Below the pieces are notes generated by a model. That model did not search any database. It was given only the letters and a program-made list of their open reading frames with translations, and was not told the origin of the DNA. Of a stretch of 64,000 nucleotides of DNA, positions 44,004 through 52,932 are shown in pieces. Positions within the stretch are counted from its first letter, which is position 1. Each line of letters opens with the position of its first letter. The position numbers and the translations under genes were made by a program. Source of the DNA: DASXHY01 sp036272195 (GTDB lineage: Bacteria > Verrucomicrobiota > Verrucomicrobiia > Limisphaerales > DASXHY01); the NCBI GenBank assembly GCA_036272195.1, contig DATAZE010000046.1, forward strand, positions 1 to 64,000, given 5' to 3'.

Positions 44004-44061
44004 GGTAGGGCTGGCGCTGCCGCGCCGCCCCATATTCCGTCACGCGCGTACAGCGCGGGAC
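44004..44061. repeat. Repeat, family F, copy 1
   Basis: GGTAGGGCTGGCGCTGCCGC and the following bases to GCGCGGGA, with internal hairpins. A second copy in the same orientation, about 90% identical by eye, is at 45048-45104. Together they bracket the two genes in between. Confidence 0.7.
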
Positions 44062-44612
44062 TAAATTCCCTCACTTAATCTCCAGATTGCGTACATATCG
44101 CATTGGGCGTGCGCTTCCTCAGGGTGGCTTACCCCCAGAACGCGCCTAATCTCACTCGCGCGGTCAAAATCACTGATCAAACCGAAGCGGTTTAGCTCAC
44201 CGTTCCGGAATACGTCAAAAAACCCTCCACAATTGGTGAGAGCGCTGATCTGAGTTGTCTCATCAATCAAGTCGTAACCCATAAAGCTGAAATCGGCCGA
44301 CGCCGGCGGGGAGACAATATGAACTTCCGAATTCCGATATAATCCCAAAATATTCCGGCGCGGAAGGTCTTTAACTCTTTGAACCAGGTAATCAAGGTTA
44401 TAAAAATAATCGAGACGGAAATCCTCGTGAACATTGTGGTTCCAATCTTCGTCCCGAAACTCCTTTATAAGATGCGCACACATCAAAGAATCCAGGCTTA
44501 CGAGCTCCACAAGCGCCGGGATCTTTGCCCATGCGCAATACTTTTCCCATGCTTCGCCATCGGCCGGGTCAAAACGCTTCGTGGCTATGAAAAGCGGTGT
44601 CGGCTGCTTCAT
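44061..44612 (-). CDS. Hypothetical protein coupled to a sugar-transferase-like gene
   Basis: 183 residues from the ATG at 44612, which overlaps the upstream stop (ATGA). A TTG at 44672 gives a longer version but is less likely. It is rich in aromatic and acidic residues (DEDWNHNVHEDFRLDYFYNL) and has no recognisable domain. There is no signal peptide. The coupling suggests a joint role with the small sugar-transferase-like protein. I cannot assign a function. Confidence 0.55.
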   Translation of the reverse strand: MKQPTPLFIATKRFDPADGEAWEKYCAWAKIPALVELVSLDSLMCAHLIKEFRDEDWNHNVHEDFRLDYFYNLDYLVQRVKDLPRRNILGLYRNSEVHIVSPPASADFSFMGYDLIDETTQISALTNCGGFFDVFRNGELNRFGLISDFDRASEIRRVLGVSHPEEAHAQCDMYAIWRLSEGI

Positions 44613-44932
44613 ACCCGCCTTAATAATTTCCGAAACTCCCTCAACGAAATGTCTCCACGTAAGAGGCTCCAAAATCCCGGGGAATCGTCAACACTGTAAG
44701 CGCGAAAAATCTGCCCCATCCCGCGAAAAAAAGGCGTCCCACGCCCTGTCGTCCGAAACCGCAGACATCGAGTCATTGCACCATCCGCGCTTGGCCACTC
44801 ATCAGTGACCACAATTGGACTGCCTCCCGTCACATGAATTAACAGCGCAATGAAGAGCAATGTCGGCAGGATGCAGAAGAAAATTCCGCATCCAAGAACC
44901 CTCTCCAGAAATTGCCGCGACTTTCTCAGCAT
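44609..44932 (-). CDS. Small degenerate bacterial sugar-transferase-like protein
   Basis: 107 residues. A membrane helix (GCGIFFCILPTLLFIALLIH) precedes a stretch resembling the C-terminal half of undecaprenyl-phosphate sugar transferases: GGSPIVVTDEW, LRFRTTGRG and AYSVDDSPGFWSLLRGDISL line up with the G-P-x-x-F, Y-K-F-R-T-M and S-L-D-E-L-P-Q-L-W-N-V-L-R-G-x-M-S-L motifs. Full members are 200 or more residues, and the catalytic Asp-Glu is changed. It is probably a specialised or decayed relative, not an active transferase. Confidence 0.5.
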   Translation of the reverse strand: MLRKSRQFLERVLGCGIFFCILPTLLFIALLIHVTGGSPIVVTDEWPSADGAMTRCLRFRTTGRGTPFFRGMGQIFRAYSVDDSPGFWSLLRGDISLREFRKLLRRV

Positions 44933-45047
44933 AATCTTCCGTAAAACTTATTGAGCCGCCGATCCAACTCTATAGACAGTCCGATACAGAATATATTCAA
45001 ACGCCTCCATTTGCGGTATTGGTTCCTTAACAAATCGTCTAGTTCAG

Positions 45048-45104
45048 GCCAGGCTGGCGCTGCCGCGCCGCCCCATATTCCCGTCACGCGCGGATAGCGC
45101 GGGA
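45048..45104. repeat. Repeat, family F, copy 2
   Basis: CCAGGCTGGCGCTGCCGCGC onward to GCGCGGGA; direct copy of the element at 44004-44061. Confidence 0.7.
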
Positions 45105-45148
45105 GGAAAAACCGTTCGCCCCCCCGTCAGCAAGAACTTCATGACGAA

Positions 45149-45382
45149 TTAATCTCGATTCTCATCAATCAATCGATCGACCAATTCCGCGCCGCCAACA
45201 ACATTCTCACTGCCCAAAAAACGCGAGACTTCCATACTGCCGTCATCGAATACGTCGACTTCAAGACGCTCCCCAACCACCGTCAGCGTGACCAGAATTG
45301 TATCAGAACGATTGCGGCTGAGAGTAAAATGAATTTTCGCATTTTCCAGCCTGCGCAAGAGCTCATATAGCGGATGTGACAT
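45149..45382 (-). CDS. Small conserved hypothetical protein
   Basis: 77 residues from the ATG at 45382; three in-frame ATGs lie close together. Contains PLYELLRRLENAKIHFTLSR and VTVVGERLEVDVFDDGSMEV, an alpha-beta fold of the type seen in small proteins placed beside toxins or immunity loci. That association is a family impression, not a demonstration; no toxin is adjacent. Confidence 0.5.
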   Translation of the reverse strand: MSHPLYELLRRLENAKIHFTLSRNRSDTILVTLTVVGERLEVDVFDDGSMEVSRFLGSENVVGGAELVDRLIDENRD

Positions 45383-45790
45383 AAACATGTTTAACATAGA
45401 AGGCTTGTATCAAATGCGAAACTATTTCGCATATTCAAAACACATTGAGTATCAGTATCTTTGACCTGGCGAATCCGCATCTCTTCGCAAAATCCACGGT
45501 TCAAGGAAAACGTTACCGTAAGTTTTTCCACCCATGTATTTCGTGCTTCAATCGAGCCATGATAAGAATTGGAAAAATCGCACGGTTGCCATGCGCCGTG
45601 CGCGACGAATTAAATCGCCGCCTCCAGGCCAAAGCCTACAGATCGATTCAAGACCATTCCACTTCCATTCGCCCCGGCTCCGACCTATTCCAACCTTTTC
45701 CAATTAAAAAGGTATGGGGGGGGTAGTGGCACGGGCGTCCCTTATTCCAACGTCAGGGAGCATTTTTTCCAACCCTCCGTCCAATGGCAT
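45383..45790. other. Intergenic region with a truncated family A end
   Basis: No supported gene; a 93-codon open frame here shows no family features. At 45715-45723 a run of G precedes TAGTGGCACGGGCGTCCC (45724-45742), which is one end of family A without its partner. It lies about 50 bases before the VIT-VWA gene. Confidence 0.5.
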
Positions 45791-48079
45791 ATGAAACGGT
45801 GGATTTTATTCTCAATATTACTAACTTTGCTGGCACCGACATTCGCCCGGGCCGATGGATTCATCATCATCGAACCCGGCCCGCCCGAACGGCCCATCCC
45901 CTGGCCGAGGCCGCCGCACCGGCACTTCTTTGCGCCGCTTGAGGTCGCTTTTCACCATGTGACGGTCAAAATCGACGGCCAAATCGCCACGACGTCCGTC
46001 GAGCAGGAATTTTACAATCCCAATCCGCAGCGGCTGGAAGGCACTTATCTTTTTCCGCTGCCAAAAGACGCGCATATCGACAAGTTCACCATGGACATCG
46101 ACGGAAAGCAGACTGAAGCCGAGTTGCTCCCCGCCGATAAGGCGCGGCGCATTTACGAGGACATCGTCCGCAAGATGCGTGACCCGGCGCTGCTGGAATA
46201 CGCCGGGCGCGACGTCTTCAAGGTGCGCGTGTTTCCCATCGAGCCGCACCGCAGCAAGCGCATCACGCTTTCCTACACGCAAGTGCTCAAAGCTGATTCC
46301 GGTTTGATCAATTACACCTATCCGCTGAACACGGAAAAGTTTTCGGCGAAACCGCTCGCAAACGTGAGTGTCAAAGTGGAATTGAAAACCGAGCGTCCGC
46401 TCAAAACCATTTATTGCCCCAGCTATTCGGTGGAAATAAAGCGCGAGGGCTCGAAACGCGCAACCGTCGGCTTCGAGGCGAACGAAGTCACGCCGGATAC
46501 CGATTTCTCACTCTATTTCGCGCCGGAACAGGAAGATGTCGGCGTGAACCTGCTCACTTACAAGACCGGCGATGAGGATGGCTATTTCCTGCTGCTCGCC
46601 TCGCCCGGCGTGGACGTAAATGAAAAGATTTTGCCGAAGGATGTGGTGTTCGTGCTGGACACCTCCGGCTCCATGGCGGGCAAAAAATTGACGCAAGCGA
46701 AAAAGGCCTTGCAGTTTTGCATCGAAAACTTGAACGACGAGGATCGTTTCGAAATCGTCCGTTTCTCGACTGAGGTGGAACCGCTTTTCGATAAGCTGGC
46801 CGAGGCCAATCGTTCGAATCGCGATAAAGCCAATGACTTTGTGAAGAGCTTGAAACCCATCGGCGCCACGGCGATTGACGATGCGTTGAAAAAAGCGTCG
46901 TCGCTGCAAACCGAACGCGATGGGCGACCGTTCGTGGTGGTTTTTCTCACGGACGGCCAACCCACTGTCGGCGTCACGAACCCGGAGGAGATCGTTGCCC
47001 ACGTGAAAAGAAACAGCGCCGGCACGCGTATCTTCAGCTTCGGCATCGGCACGGACGTGAACACGCATCTGCTCGACCGCATTGCCGAAGAAACGCGCGC
47101 GTTCAATCAATACGTCCTGCCCGAGGAGGACCTGGAACTCAAAGTCTCCAGCTTTTTTTCCAAAATCAAGGAGCCGGTATTGACCGATCCGGAATTGAAA
47201 TTCACCGGGGACATTCGCGTGACGAAATTGTATCCCCGGCCGCTGCCAGATTTGTTCCGGGGCGAGCAATTGATCGTGGCGGGACGTTATTCGGGACACG
47301 GCAACTCGGCGGTAGTGATTGAGGGCAAAGTGAACGGGCAAACGCGGCAGTTCAGCGAGGATTTGAAATTTTCCGGTGAGTCCTCCGAAAATGATTTCAT
47401 CCCGAAACTCTGGGCGACGCGGCGCGTCGGCTATTTGCTCGATGAAATCCGTTTGCACGGTGAAAGCGCGGAACTGCGCGATGAAGTGACCGAACTGGCG
47501 CGCAAATACGGCATTGTAACGCCGTACACCGCCTACTTGATCGCAGAGGACGAGGCGCAGCGCCGCGTGCCGATCGCGATGCAATCGTTGCCGCAATTGA
47601 ACAAAGACCAAGCTGCGACGGAATTCGCGAGGCAAAATTGGGATTCGTTCAAAAACGAGCGCGATGGCGAAAAAGCTCTCGCGGGAGCGCGGTTTGGCTA
47701 CGCTTTGAAATCGGCCAATGGCGGCTTTGCCGGTGGCGCGCCCGCCGCCGCGGAAGCCAATCGCGCGCTCGGAATTTCCGGCGGCGTGCCGCCAATTTCC
47801 TCCATTACGCGTTCGGCCGATTCCAATATGCGCCTCGCGCAATACTCGAACGAAGGCCAGGGCCGGTTCGTCGCGGGGAGAAACGCTTTCCAAAACGGCA
47901 ACCTATGGATCGATTCGCTCATCCAAAAACAGCCAAGTGCAAAACATGTGCGGATTCAATTCGATTCAACGGAGTATTTCGCGCTCGCCACCAAAGAACC
48001 CCGAGCATTGCCCTGGCTCGCGCTCGGGCCGAATGTGCAGTTCGTCCTCAACGGCGCGGTTTATGAAATATATGAATAG
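45791..48079 (+). CDS. VIT and von Willebrand A domain protein, secreted
   Basis: 762 residues. Signal peptide ILFSILLTLLAPTFARA. A VIT domain (about residues 45-175; VKIDGQIATTSVEQEFYNPN, AGRDVFKVRVFPIEPHRSKR) is followed by a VWA domain beginning DVVFVLDTSGSMAGKKL (about residues 283-460), which has the complete metal-binding D-x-S-x-S motif. The C-terminal part has no clear domain. Proteins of this inter-alpha-trypsin-inhibitor-like type act in extracellular or periplasmic binding; the partner is unknown. Confidence 0.87.
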   Translation: MKRWILFSILLTLLAPTFARADGFIIIEPGPPERPIPWPRPPHRHFFAPLEVAFHHVTVKIDGQIATTSVEQEFYNPNPQRLEGTYLFPLPKDAHIDKFTMDIDGKQTEAELLPADKARRIYEDIVRKMRDPALLEYAGRDVFKVRVFPIEPHRSKRITLSYTQVLKADSGLINYTYPLNTEKFSAKPLANVSVKVELKTERPLKTIYCPSYSVEIKREGSKRATVGFEANEVTPDTDFSLYFAPEQEDVGVNLLTYKTGDEDGYFLLLASPGVDVNEKILPKDVVFVLDTSGSMAGKKLTQAKKALQFCIENLNDEDRFEIVRFSTEVEPLFDKLAEANRSNRDKANDFVKSLKPIGATAIDDALKKASSLQTERDGRPFVVVFLTDGQPTVGVTNPEEIVAHVKRNSAGTRIFSFGIGTDVNTHLLDRIAEETRAFNQYVLPEEDLELKVSSFFSKIKEPVLTDPELKFTGDIRVTKLYPRPLPDLFRGEQLIVAGRYSGHGNSAVVIEGKVNGQTRQFSEDLKFSGESSENDFIPKLWATRRVGYLLDEIRLHGESAELRDEVTELARKYGIVTPYTAYLIAEDEAQRRVPIAMQSLPQLNKDQAATEFARQNWDSFKNERDGEKALAGARFGYALKSANGGFAGGAPAAAEANRALGISGGVPPISSITRSADSNMRLAQYSNEGQGRFVAGRNAFQNGNLWIDSLIQKQPSAKHVRIQFDSTEYFALATKEPRALPWLALGPNVQFVLNGAVYEIYE

Positions 48080-48089
48080 AGCATCGGGC

Positions 48090-48140
48090 GTGAAACGTGA
48101 TTCGTGAAACTGAATTCACGTTTTGCGTTTTACGTTTCAC
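48090..48140. repeat. Inverted repeat, family G, after the VIT-VWA gene
   Basis: GTGAAACGTGATTCGTGAAAC and CGTTTTACGTTTCAC (ending at 48140) pair as an imperfect hairpin. A relative lies at 49407-49445. Confidence 0.6.
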
Positions 48141-48251
48141 TCAAATCGTTCAAAATTTTCTGCGCCGCCGGAGAATTTCTTTGGACAAATCCTTTGACGC
48201 CTCTCGATTGGTGGACTAAAAATTGGTTCCACTCGAAAACAGGAAAAAATT

Positions 48252-48659
48252 ATGAATGGAACAGGCGCAGCAAAAAATGTGTTGGCTTCGGATGTCGAAA
48301 TCAAAGGCAATCTTAAGTTTTCCGGTGAATTGACGTTTGACGGCAAAATCGACGGTGAAATCCAAACCGATGGCGTGCTGAACCTTGGCGACAGCGCCGT
48401 CGTCAACGGCAACATCAACGCGCAAAACGTAGTTGTTCGCGGCAAAGTGAACGGCAACATCAACGCCAAAGAGAAAATCGACATCAAGACCAAGACGGAA
48501 TTGTTCGGGGATATTCGCGCCTCCAAATTATCGGTTGAGGAAGGAGTGACCTTTGTGGGAAAAACTGAAGTGAATCCGAACAAGGTTTCCCCCACGCCCG
48601 CCGCCCGCCCGCCCGAGGGCGTCAAGCCTCCGGAAGCCGGCAAACCCCCGGGCCGCTGA
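48252..48659 (+). CDS. Bactofilin (polymer-forming cytoskeletal protein)
   Basis: 135 residues. Short N-terminal tail, then a beta-helix of hydrophobic repeats: VEIKGNLKFSGELTFDGKID, INAQNVVVRGKVNGNINAKE and TELFGDIRASKLSVEEGVTF, each turn ending in G. Then a Pro-rich tail. Bactofilins polymerise into filaments on the membrane and help with shape or stalk formation. A second bactofilin gene follows 28 bases later. Confidence 0.88.
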   Translation: MNGTGAAKNVLASDVEIKGNLKFSGELTFDGKIDGEIQTDGVLNLGDSAVVNGNINAQNVVVRGKVNGNINAKEKIDIKTKTELFGDIRASKLSVEEGVTFVGKTEVNPNKVSPTPAARPPEGVKPPEAGKPPGR

Positions 48660-48687
48660 GTTGCGTCACCTGTCGGTCCAACCTTAG

Positions 48688-49389
48688 ATGCCGGCGAAAA
48701 AACAGGACACGGTCCTGGTGGCCTGCCCTCATTGCGGCCACCAGCAGGCTGAGCCGCGTACCGCCTTTTCCAGCGTTTGCAAAAAATGCGGCCAGCATCT
48801 TCGCGTCCAGGAAATTCTTAATCCCGCTCCGAAACCCGCCGAGCGCGGACCGGAGCGCAAGCGCATCACCTGCTTCGAATGCGGCGCGGAACTGGAAGTG
48901 CCGGTGAGCGCCGAGTCCACGATGTGCAAACGCTGCAGCCGCTACGTGGACATGAAGAACTACGTGATCAGCAGCGCGGTCTCGAAAAATTTCAAGACCA
49001 AAGGCTCGTTTGTCGTCGACCCAAAGGGTTACGTGTTCAATACCGAGGCGGTCGTTGCCGATGCGGTCATTAAAGGAAAGTTTCTTGGAAAATTATTCGC
49101 TGAACAGTCGTTGACGATTTATTCGTCAGCGGAAATCAAGGGCAGTTTCAAAACCGGGCGGCTGGTCATTCCCACGGCAAATCATTTTCGCTGGTCGGAG
49201 ATGATTAAGATCAACTCGGCGGAAATCGGCGGCGAACTGGCCGCGAATCTACACGCGAATGAAACGGTCATTTTGAAATCCACAGCCAGGCTGTTTGGCG
49301 ATGTGGAAGCGGCGAACCTGGTGGTGGAGGAAGGGGCGGTGGTGGTGGGCAGGGTTCGGGTTGGAATGAAAAGCGATACGCTCTTATGA
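48688..49389 (+). CDS. Bactofilin with two N-terminal zinc ribbons
   Basis: 233 residues. Eight cysteines form four CxxC pairs (13/16, 31/34, 62/65, 80/83), consistent with two zinc ribbons. From about residue 100, a bactofilin-like beta-helix follows (GSFVVDPKGYVFNTEAVVAD, FGDVEAANLVVEEGAVVVGR). The ribbons are not usual in bactofilins. They may bind nucleic acid or a partner protein. It is adjacent to a classical bactofilin, so the two may form a mixed polymer. Confidence 0.85.
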   Translation: MPAKKQDTVLVACPHCGHQQAEPRTAFSSVCKKCGQHLRVQEILNPAPKPAERGPERKRITCFECGAELEVPVSAESTMCKRCSRYVDMKNYVISSAVSKNFKTKGSFVVDPKGYVFNTEAVVADAVIKGKFLGKLFAEQSLTIYSSAEIKGSFKTGRLVIPTANHFRWSEMIKINSAEIGGELAANLHANETVILKSTARLFGDVEAANLVVEEGAVVVGRVRVGMKSDTLL

Positions 49390-49406
49390 AGCGAGATTCG
49401 TGAAAC

Positions 49407-49445
49407 GTAAAACGTGAAGGGACTCGGCCCGTAATCACGTTTTAC
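49407..49445. repeat. Inverted repeat, family G, after the second bactofilin gene
   Basis: GTAAAACGTGA (49407-49417) and TCACGTTTTAC (49435-49445) form a perfect 11-base stem between two convergent genes. Related to 48090-48140. Confidence 0.7.
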
Positions 49446-49457
49446 TTTTCCTCCGCC

Positions 49458-50003
49458 TTACTCCGCGAGCAATTTCTTAACCACCGCTTCGACGTGGTCC
49501 GGCTGGAGGCCAATGGCGCGCACGATTCCCTTGCGGTCAATGACCGCGTAGGTCGGATAGTAATGCACCGCCCAGGCTTTTTGCGATGCCAGGTCTGGAT
49601 CGCGCGCGGTGGGGTATTTGATCCCCTTCGTGGTTACGACATCCGCCATTTTTTCCTGGCCCCGTTGGTTCGTGCAAACGCCTACGATCACCAGACCCTT
49701 GTCCTTGTATTTTTCGAGCATCTCATTGTTGTGAGGGATGGCGGCCATGCACGGCCCGCACCAGGTCGCGTAAAAATCCACGATGACCACCTTGCCCTTC
49801 ATGTCCTCCGGCTTGACCTCGCCATTTATCCAACCCGTGACGCTCAAAGCCGGCATCGGCTTGCCTTCCAGCGCGGCGTGGCTGGCCCGTTGGTCGGGTT
49901 TATCATCCCAGGTCCAGTCATCGGGAAATTCTGCGGCGATGGTTTTGAGGGTGGCCAGCGTAAACGCGCAGGCGAGGAGAACGGCGTAAATTCCTTTGTT
50001 CAT
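49458..50003 (-). CDS. TlpA-like thioredoxin, exported
   Basis: 181 residues from ATG 50003. Signal peptide MNKGIYAVLLACAFTLATLK. Redoxin fold with active site WCGPC (Cys82, Cys85) in VIVDFYATWCGPCMAAIPHN, and the conserved proline later in YYPTYAVIDRKG. It is an extracytoplasmic thiol-disulfide reductant, probably periplasmic; no partner gene is adjacent. It converges on the bactofilin gene across a hairpin. Confidence 0.86.
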   Translation of the reverse strand: MNKGIYAVLLACAFTLATLKTIAAEFPDDWTWDDKPDQRASHAALEGKPMPALSVTGWINGEVKPEDMKGKVVIVDFYATWCGPCMAAIPHNNEMLEKYKDKGLVIVGVCTNQRGQEKMADVVTTKGIKYPTARDPDLASQKAWAVHYYPTYAVIDRKGIVRAIGLQPDHVEAVVKKLLAE

Positions 50004-50109
50004 GTGAAAACTACTACTCCCGAATAGCGCGAACGACAAGCGGTTTTTGGCTGCGATTAGAACAGGTATTTCCTCCTGCAAGATGGGAAAAAGTGTGGAA
50101 GGTTACGCC

Positions 50110-50568
50110 ATGGTAGCGACCGCAATCAAAGCCCCGCGCGCGAATTGGGTGGTTCAATTCTCGGTGTTCACACCGAATCGCCTGGGCCGTCTCAATGAAC
50201 TCGTCAAAATCTTCGGCACGCACAATATCCACGTGCTCGCGTTGACCGTGTTGGACACGACCGACAGCGCCATTATTCGGATTGTGCTGGATGACCCGGA
50301 GAAAGCGCGCGAACTGCTGCTGAAAAACGGGTTCGCCTTCACCGAAAGCGCACTGGTGGCAGTTGAGGTGGCATCGCCCGAAGAACTGAACCGGCTCATC
50401 GCGGCCCTGCTCGAAGCCGAATTAAACATCAATTATCTTTACTCCTTTATTCCCCATCCCAACGGCATTTCCATCGTCGGCCTCAGCATGGAAGACAATG
50501 ACGTTGCCGAGCAGGTGCTCAAGCGCCATCAATTCCCCGTACTACGACAAGCTGATATTTCGCGGTAG
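50110..50568 (+). CDS. Tandem ACT-domain protein
   Basis: 152 residues from ATG 50110, preceded by GGAAGG 8 bases before; an earlier in-frame start is possible. Two ACT folds: VVQFSVFTPNRLGRLNELVK and ALVAVEVASPEELNRLIAAL. ACT domains bind amino acids. It resembles stand-alone regulators and the ACT-containing partners of amino-acid enzymes. The ligand cannot be read from sequence. Confidence 0.8.
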   Translation: MVATAIKAPRANWVVQFSVFTPNRLGRLNELVKIFGTHNIHVLALTVLDTTDSAIIRIVLDDPEKARELLLKNGFAFTESALVAVEVASPEELNRLIAALLEAELNINYLYSFIPHPNGISIVGLSMEDNDVAEQVLKRHQFPVLRQADISR

Positions 50569-50654
50569 AACCTTTTGAAAACGCTTGAATTTGCCCTTCA
50601 TAAATTCGTCATCGATATTGGGACATGAGGAAAAGGAGGAGAGAAACCGAGTGG

Positions 50655-50882
50655 ATGCACGTGAGATCTTCTGCCGTGCGCGCGATCCGGTATCATCCCG
50701 GGACGGGGAAACTTGACATCCGCTTTGAAGAGGGCCGGGAATACCGATACGACCATGTGTCCCGGTCAAAATTCCGCGCATTGCTCGCCGCCGAATCCAT
50801 CGGTGCATTCGTTAATCACGACATCAAACCCTGCCATTCCAGCCGGGAAATAACGCCATTTGCCGTTACCGAGCGAAACTGA
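50655..50882 (+). CDS. KTSC-domain small protein
   Basis: 75 residues from ATG 50655, or 85 from ATG 50625; AGGAGGAG lies before the second. VRSSAVRAIRYHPGTGKLDI, RFEEGREYRYDHVSRSKFR and AAESIGAFVNHDIKP match the KTSC domain (named from a lysyl-tRNA synthetase C-terminal part). Stand-alone copies are common and their function is unknown. It is close to an ACT protein and an SDR. Confidence 0.8.
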   Translation: MHVRSSAVRAIRYHPGTGKLDIRFEEGREYRYDHVSRSKFRALLAAESIGAFVNHDIKPCHSSREITPFAVTERN

Positions 50883-50921
50883 ATTGACGCCGGGGGCACA
50901 ACGCATTAAACAACAGGGCCA

Positions 50922-51671
50922 ATGCAACTCGCTGGTAAAATCGCCCTGGTCACAGGAGGCACCCGCGGAATCGGAGCCGCAACCGCCATCGCCCTCGCCC
51001 GCGAGGGAATGGATGTGGCCATCGTCGGAAGAAACATCGATGCCAATGCGGAAGCCACCCGCGACGCCATCCTTAAACTCGGTCGACGCTGCGAAATTCT
51101 CCAGGCCGACTGCGGCAAACCGGCGGAAGCCTCGCGTTGCGTGAAGGAAACGGAATTGAAGCTGGGGCCCATCGCGGTGCTGGTCCACAGCGCCGGCGGC
51201 GCTGTCAACGGTGGACTGCTGGCCATCACTCCGGACACCTGGCAGTCAGCTTTCGACGTACATGTGCACGCGGTTTTTCACATGAGTCGCGCCGTGATTC
51301 CGTCGATGCAGGCAAAGAAGGAGGGCGCTATTATTTTGATTTCGTCCGCGGCTGGCATTCGCGGCTTTCATTCCAACATCGCGTATCAGGTCGTGAAAGG
51401 CGCGCTGCCGCAATTCGCGCGTGCGCTGGCCCGCGAATTTGCCGCCGATAACATCCGCGTCAATTGCGTCGCGCCGGGAGTCATTCGCACCGCCTTTCAC
51501 GCCGCGATGACTGCCGAGCAGAAGAAAATAAATCTCGAACAACGCATTCCGCTCCGGAGCGAAGGCACCCCCGAACAAGTGGCCGAAGCCATCGTATCGC
51601 TGGCGAAGAACGATTATATCACGGGCGAAACCCTGCCCATAGACGGCGGCTTGACGATGCGGATGGCGTAA
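50922..51671 (+). CDS. Short-chain dehydrogenase/reductase (FabG-like)
   Basis: 249 residues. ALVTGGTRGIGAATAIALAR holds the NADP glycine motif, VLVHSAGGAVNGGLL the N-A-G region, and AYQVVKGALPQFARAL the catalytic Tyr155-x-x-x-Lys159. DNIRVNCVAPGVIRTAFHAA and GETLPIDGGLTMRM are the usual FabG C-terminus. Likely NADPH-dependent ketoreductase; fatty-acid or secondary metabolism not resolved. The best-conserved SDR in the window, unlike the copy at 12423 which has an insertion. Confidence 0.87.
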   Translation: MQLAGKIALVTGGTRGIGAATAIALAREGMDVAIVGRNIDANAEATRDAILKLGRRCEILQADCGKPAEASRCVKETELKLGPIAVLVHSAGGAVNGGLLAITPDTWQSAFDVHVHAVFHMSRAVIPSMQAKKEGAIILISSAAGIRGFHSNIAYQVVKGALPQFARALAREFAADNIRVNCVAPGVIRTAFHAAMTAEQKKINLEQRIPLRSEGTPEQVAEAIVSLAKNDYITGETLPIDGGLTMRMA

Positions 51672-51703
51672 CGGGAGTCTGGACCAGTTGTCGGCACGTC
51701 GCG

Positions 51704-52612
51704 CTATTTCTTGCTGGTTTTCTTTCGGCCGCGCCCACGGAACGTCAATTCAGCGACGCCGGATTTATCGAGATCGCCCAGACCGAGGTTAATCATCTTT
51801 TTGTATTGCTGCCAGGTGGCGGCTGCCAGAGGAAGTTTCAGTTTTTTCTCTTTTGCCAGCGAGAGGGCAATCCCGCTGTCTTTGGCAGCGTGGGCCGAGC
51901 TGAAAAAGCAGGAATGCTCGCGGTTGACCATATCGTCGCCGTCCGTTTGCAGCACGCGGGAGGCGGCGCCGGTCTGTGAGAATATTTCCATGACCATTTT
52001 AAGATCAAGGCCCAGCGCGTTGGCGAGGCCCAGTCCTTCGGCGAGCCCGGCGGTGTTGATATTCATAACCATGTTGACCAGAGCCTTGACTTGCGCGGCG
52101 CTGCCAGCTGGTCCGATGAAGCGCATCAGCTTGCCGCCGTCGCTGAGATGCTCGAGGAGAGGTTTGACCTTTTCGAAGACCTGCTTCTCACCGGCGCACA
52201 TGAGATAAAGAGTCCCGGCGCGGGCTTGAGTGATACTGGAAGCCATGCAGGCTTCCAAACTTGAGGCCCCTTTTCGTTTAGTGAGCTTTTCGATGATTTT
52301 ATGAGTCGCGGGAGAGACGGTGGCGCAGTTTATGAAGATTTTTCCCTTCGCCCCCATCAACAGATTATCCTTCTTGTCGGTAAAGATTTTTAGCTGTGCC
52401 TTGTCGTCGGTAACAACCGTGATGACAACATCCGAAGCCTCGGTGATCTCGGCGAATTTCTCCAGCGCAGCGCAGCCCAATTCTTTGGCGAGATCCCGGG
52501 CGACCGGGCGGCGGACATCATACACGGCCGAAATCGTGTGTCCAGCTTCTTTGAGGCGACGGGCCATGTTGGCACCCATGCGACCGACTCCGACAATTCC
52601 AATGCGTTCCAT
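51704..52612 (-). CDS. NAD-binding 3-hydroxyisobutyrate dehydrogenase-family protein
   Basis: 302 residues. IGIVGVGRMGANMARRLKEA is the Rossmann start of beta-hydroxyacid dehydrogenases. FINCATVSPATHKIIEKL is the substrate motif, GSAAQVKALVNMVMNIN carries the catalytic lysine, and HAAKDSGIALSLAKEKKLKL completes the C-terminal domain. Members reduce semialdehydes or oxidise hydroxyacids; substrate unknown. It converges on the SDR at 50922. The C-terminal tail FRGRGRKKTSKK is basic and unusual. Confidence 0.87.
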   Translation of the reverse strand: MERIGIVGVGRMGANMARRLKEAGHTISAVYDVRRPVARDLAKELGCAALEKFAEITEASDVVITVVTDDKAQLKIFTDKKDNLLMGAKGKIFINCATVSPATHKIIEKLTKRKGASSLEACMASSITQARAGTLYLMCAGEKQVFEKVKPLLEHLSDGGKLMRFIGPAGSAAQVKALVNMVMNINTAGLAEGLGLANALGLDLKMVMEIFSQTGAASRVLQTDGDDMVNREHSCFFSSAHAAKDSGIALSLAKEKKLKLPLAAATWQQYKKMINLGLGDLDKSGVAELTFRGRGRKKTSKK

Positions 52613-52932
52613 AATTCAGCAATTGTTGTTTGTAAAAAGCGGATTGTAACGAATTTTTTCGTAAAAGCGGGCCTTCGGTCGCGCACCAGAGCAAGCCCGT
52701 TTGTAGTTCCACTTCGAGCGATTCAGCGTATCTTCGCCTCCCGACCGCGTAAACGCGGAACTACAAACACCGGTTCGACAATATTCCAGGGCAGTGCCGC
52801 ATGCACTTGTTATCGCCTCTTTGCCCCGACTTCTTATCAGCTAGTACATTTACTGATTTGCGGTTTTGCTGTTGCGAAGTTTTAGGGATGTGACTATCAA
52901 AGTAACCGATTCCCATTTCAGAAAGGTTACTT
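52613..52932. repeat. Intergenic region with palindrome family D
   Basis: GTTTGTAGTTCC (52699-52710) and GGAACTACAAAC (52757-52768) form a perfect 12-base outer stem with an imperfect interior. A single arm occurs at 20481. The rest of this divergent spacer shows no gene. Confidence 0.7.

Noticed and set aside
45445..45726. 93-codon open frame before the VIT-VWA gene
   Set aside because: No family features, odd composition and a C-terminus running into a G-tract and repeat.
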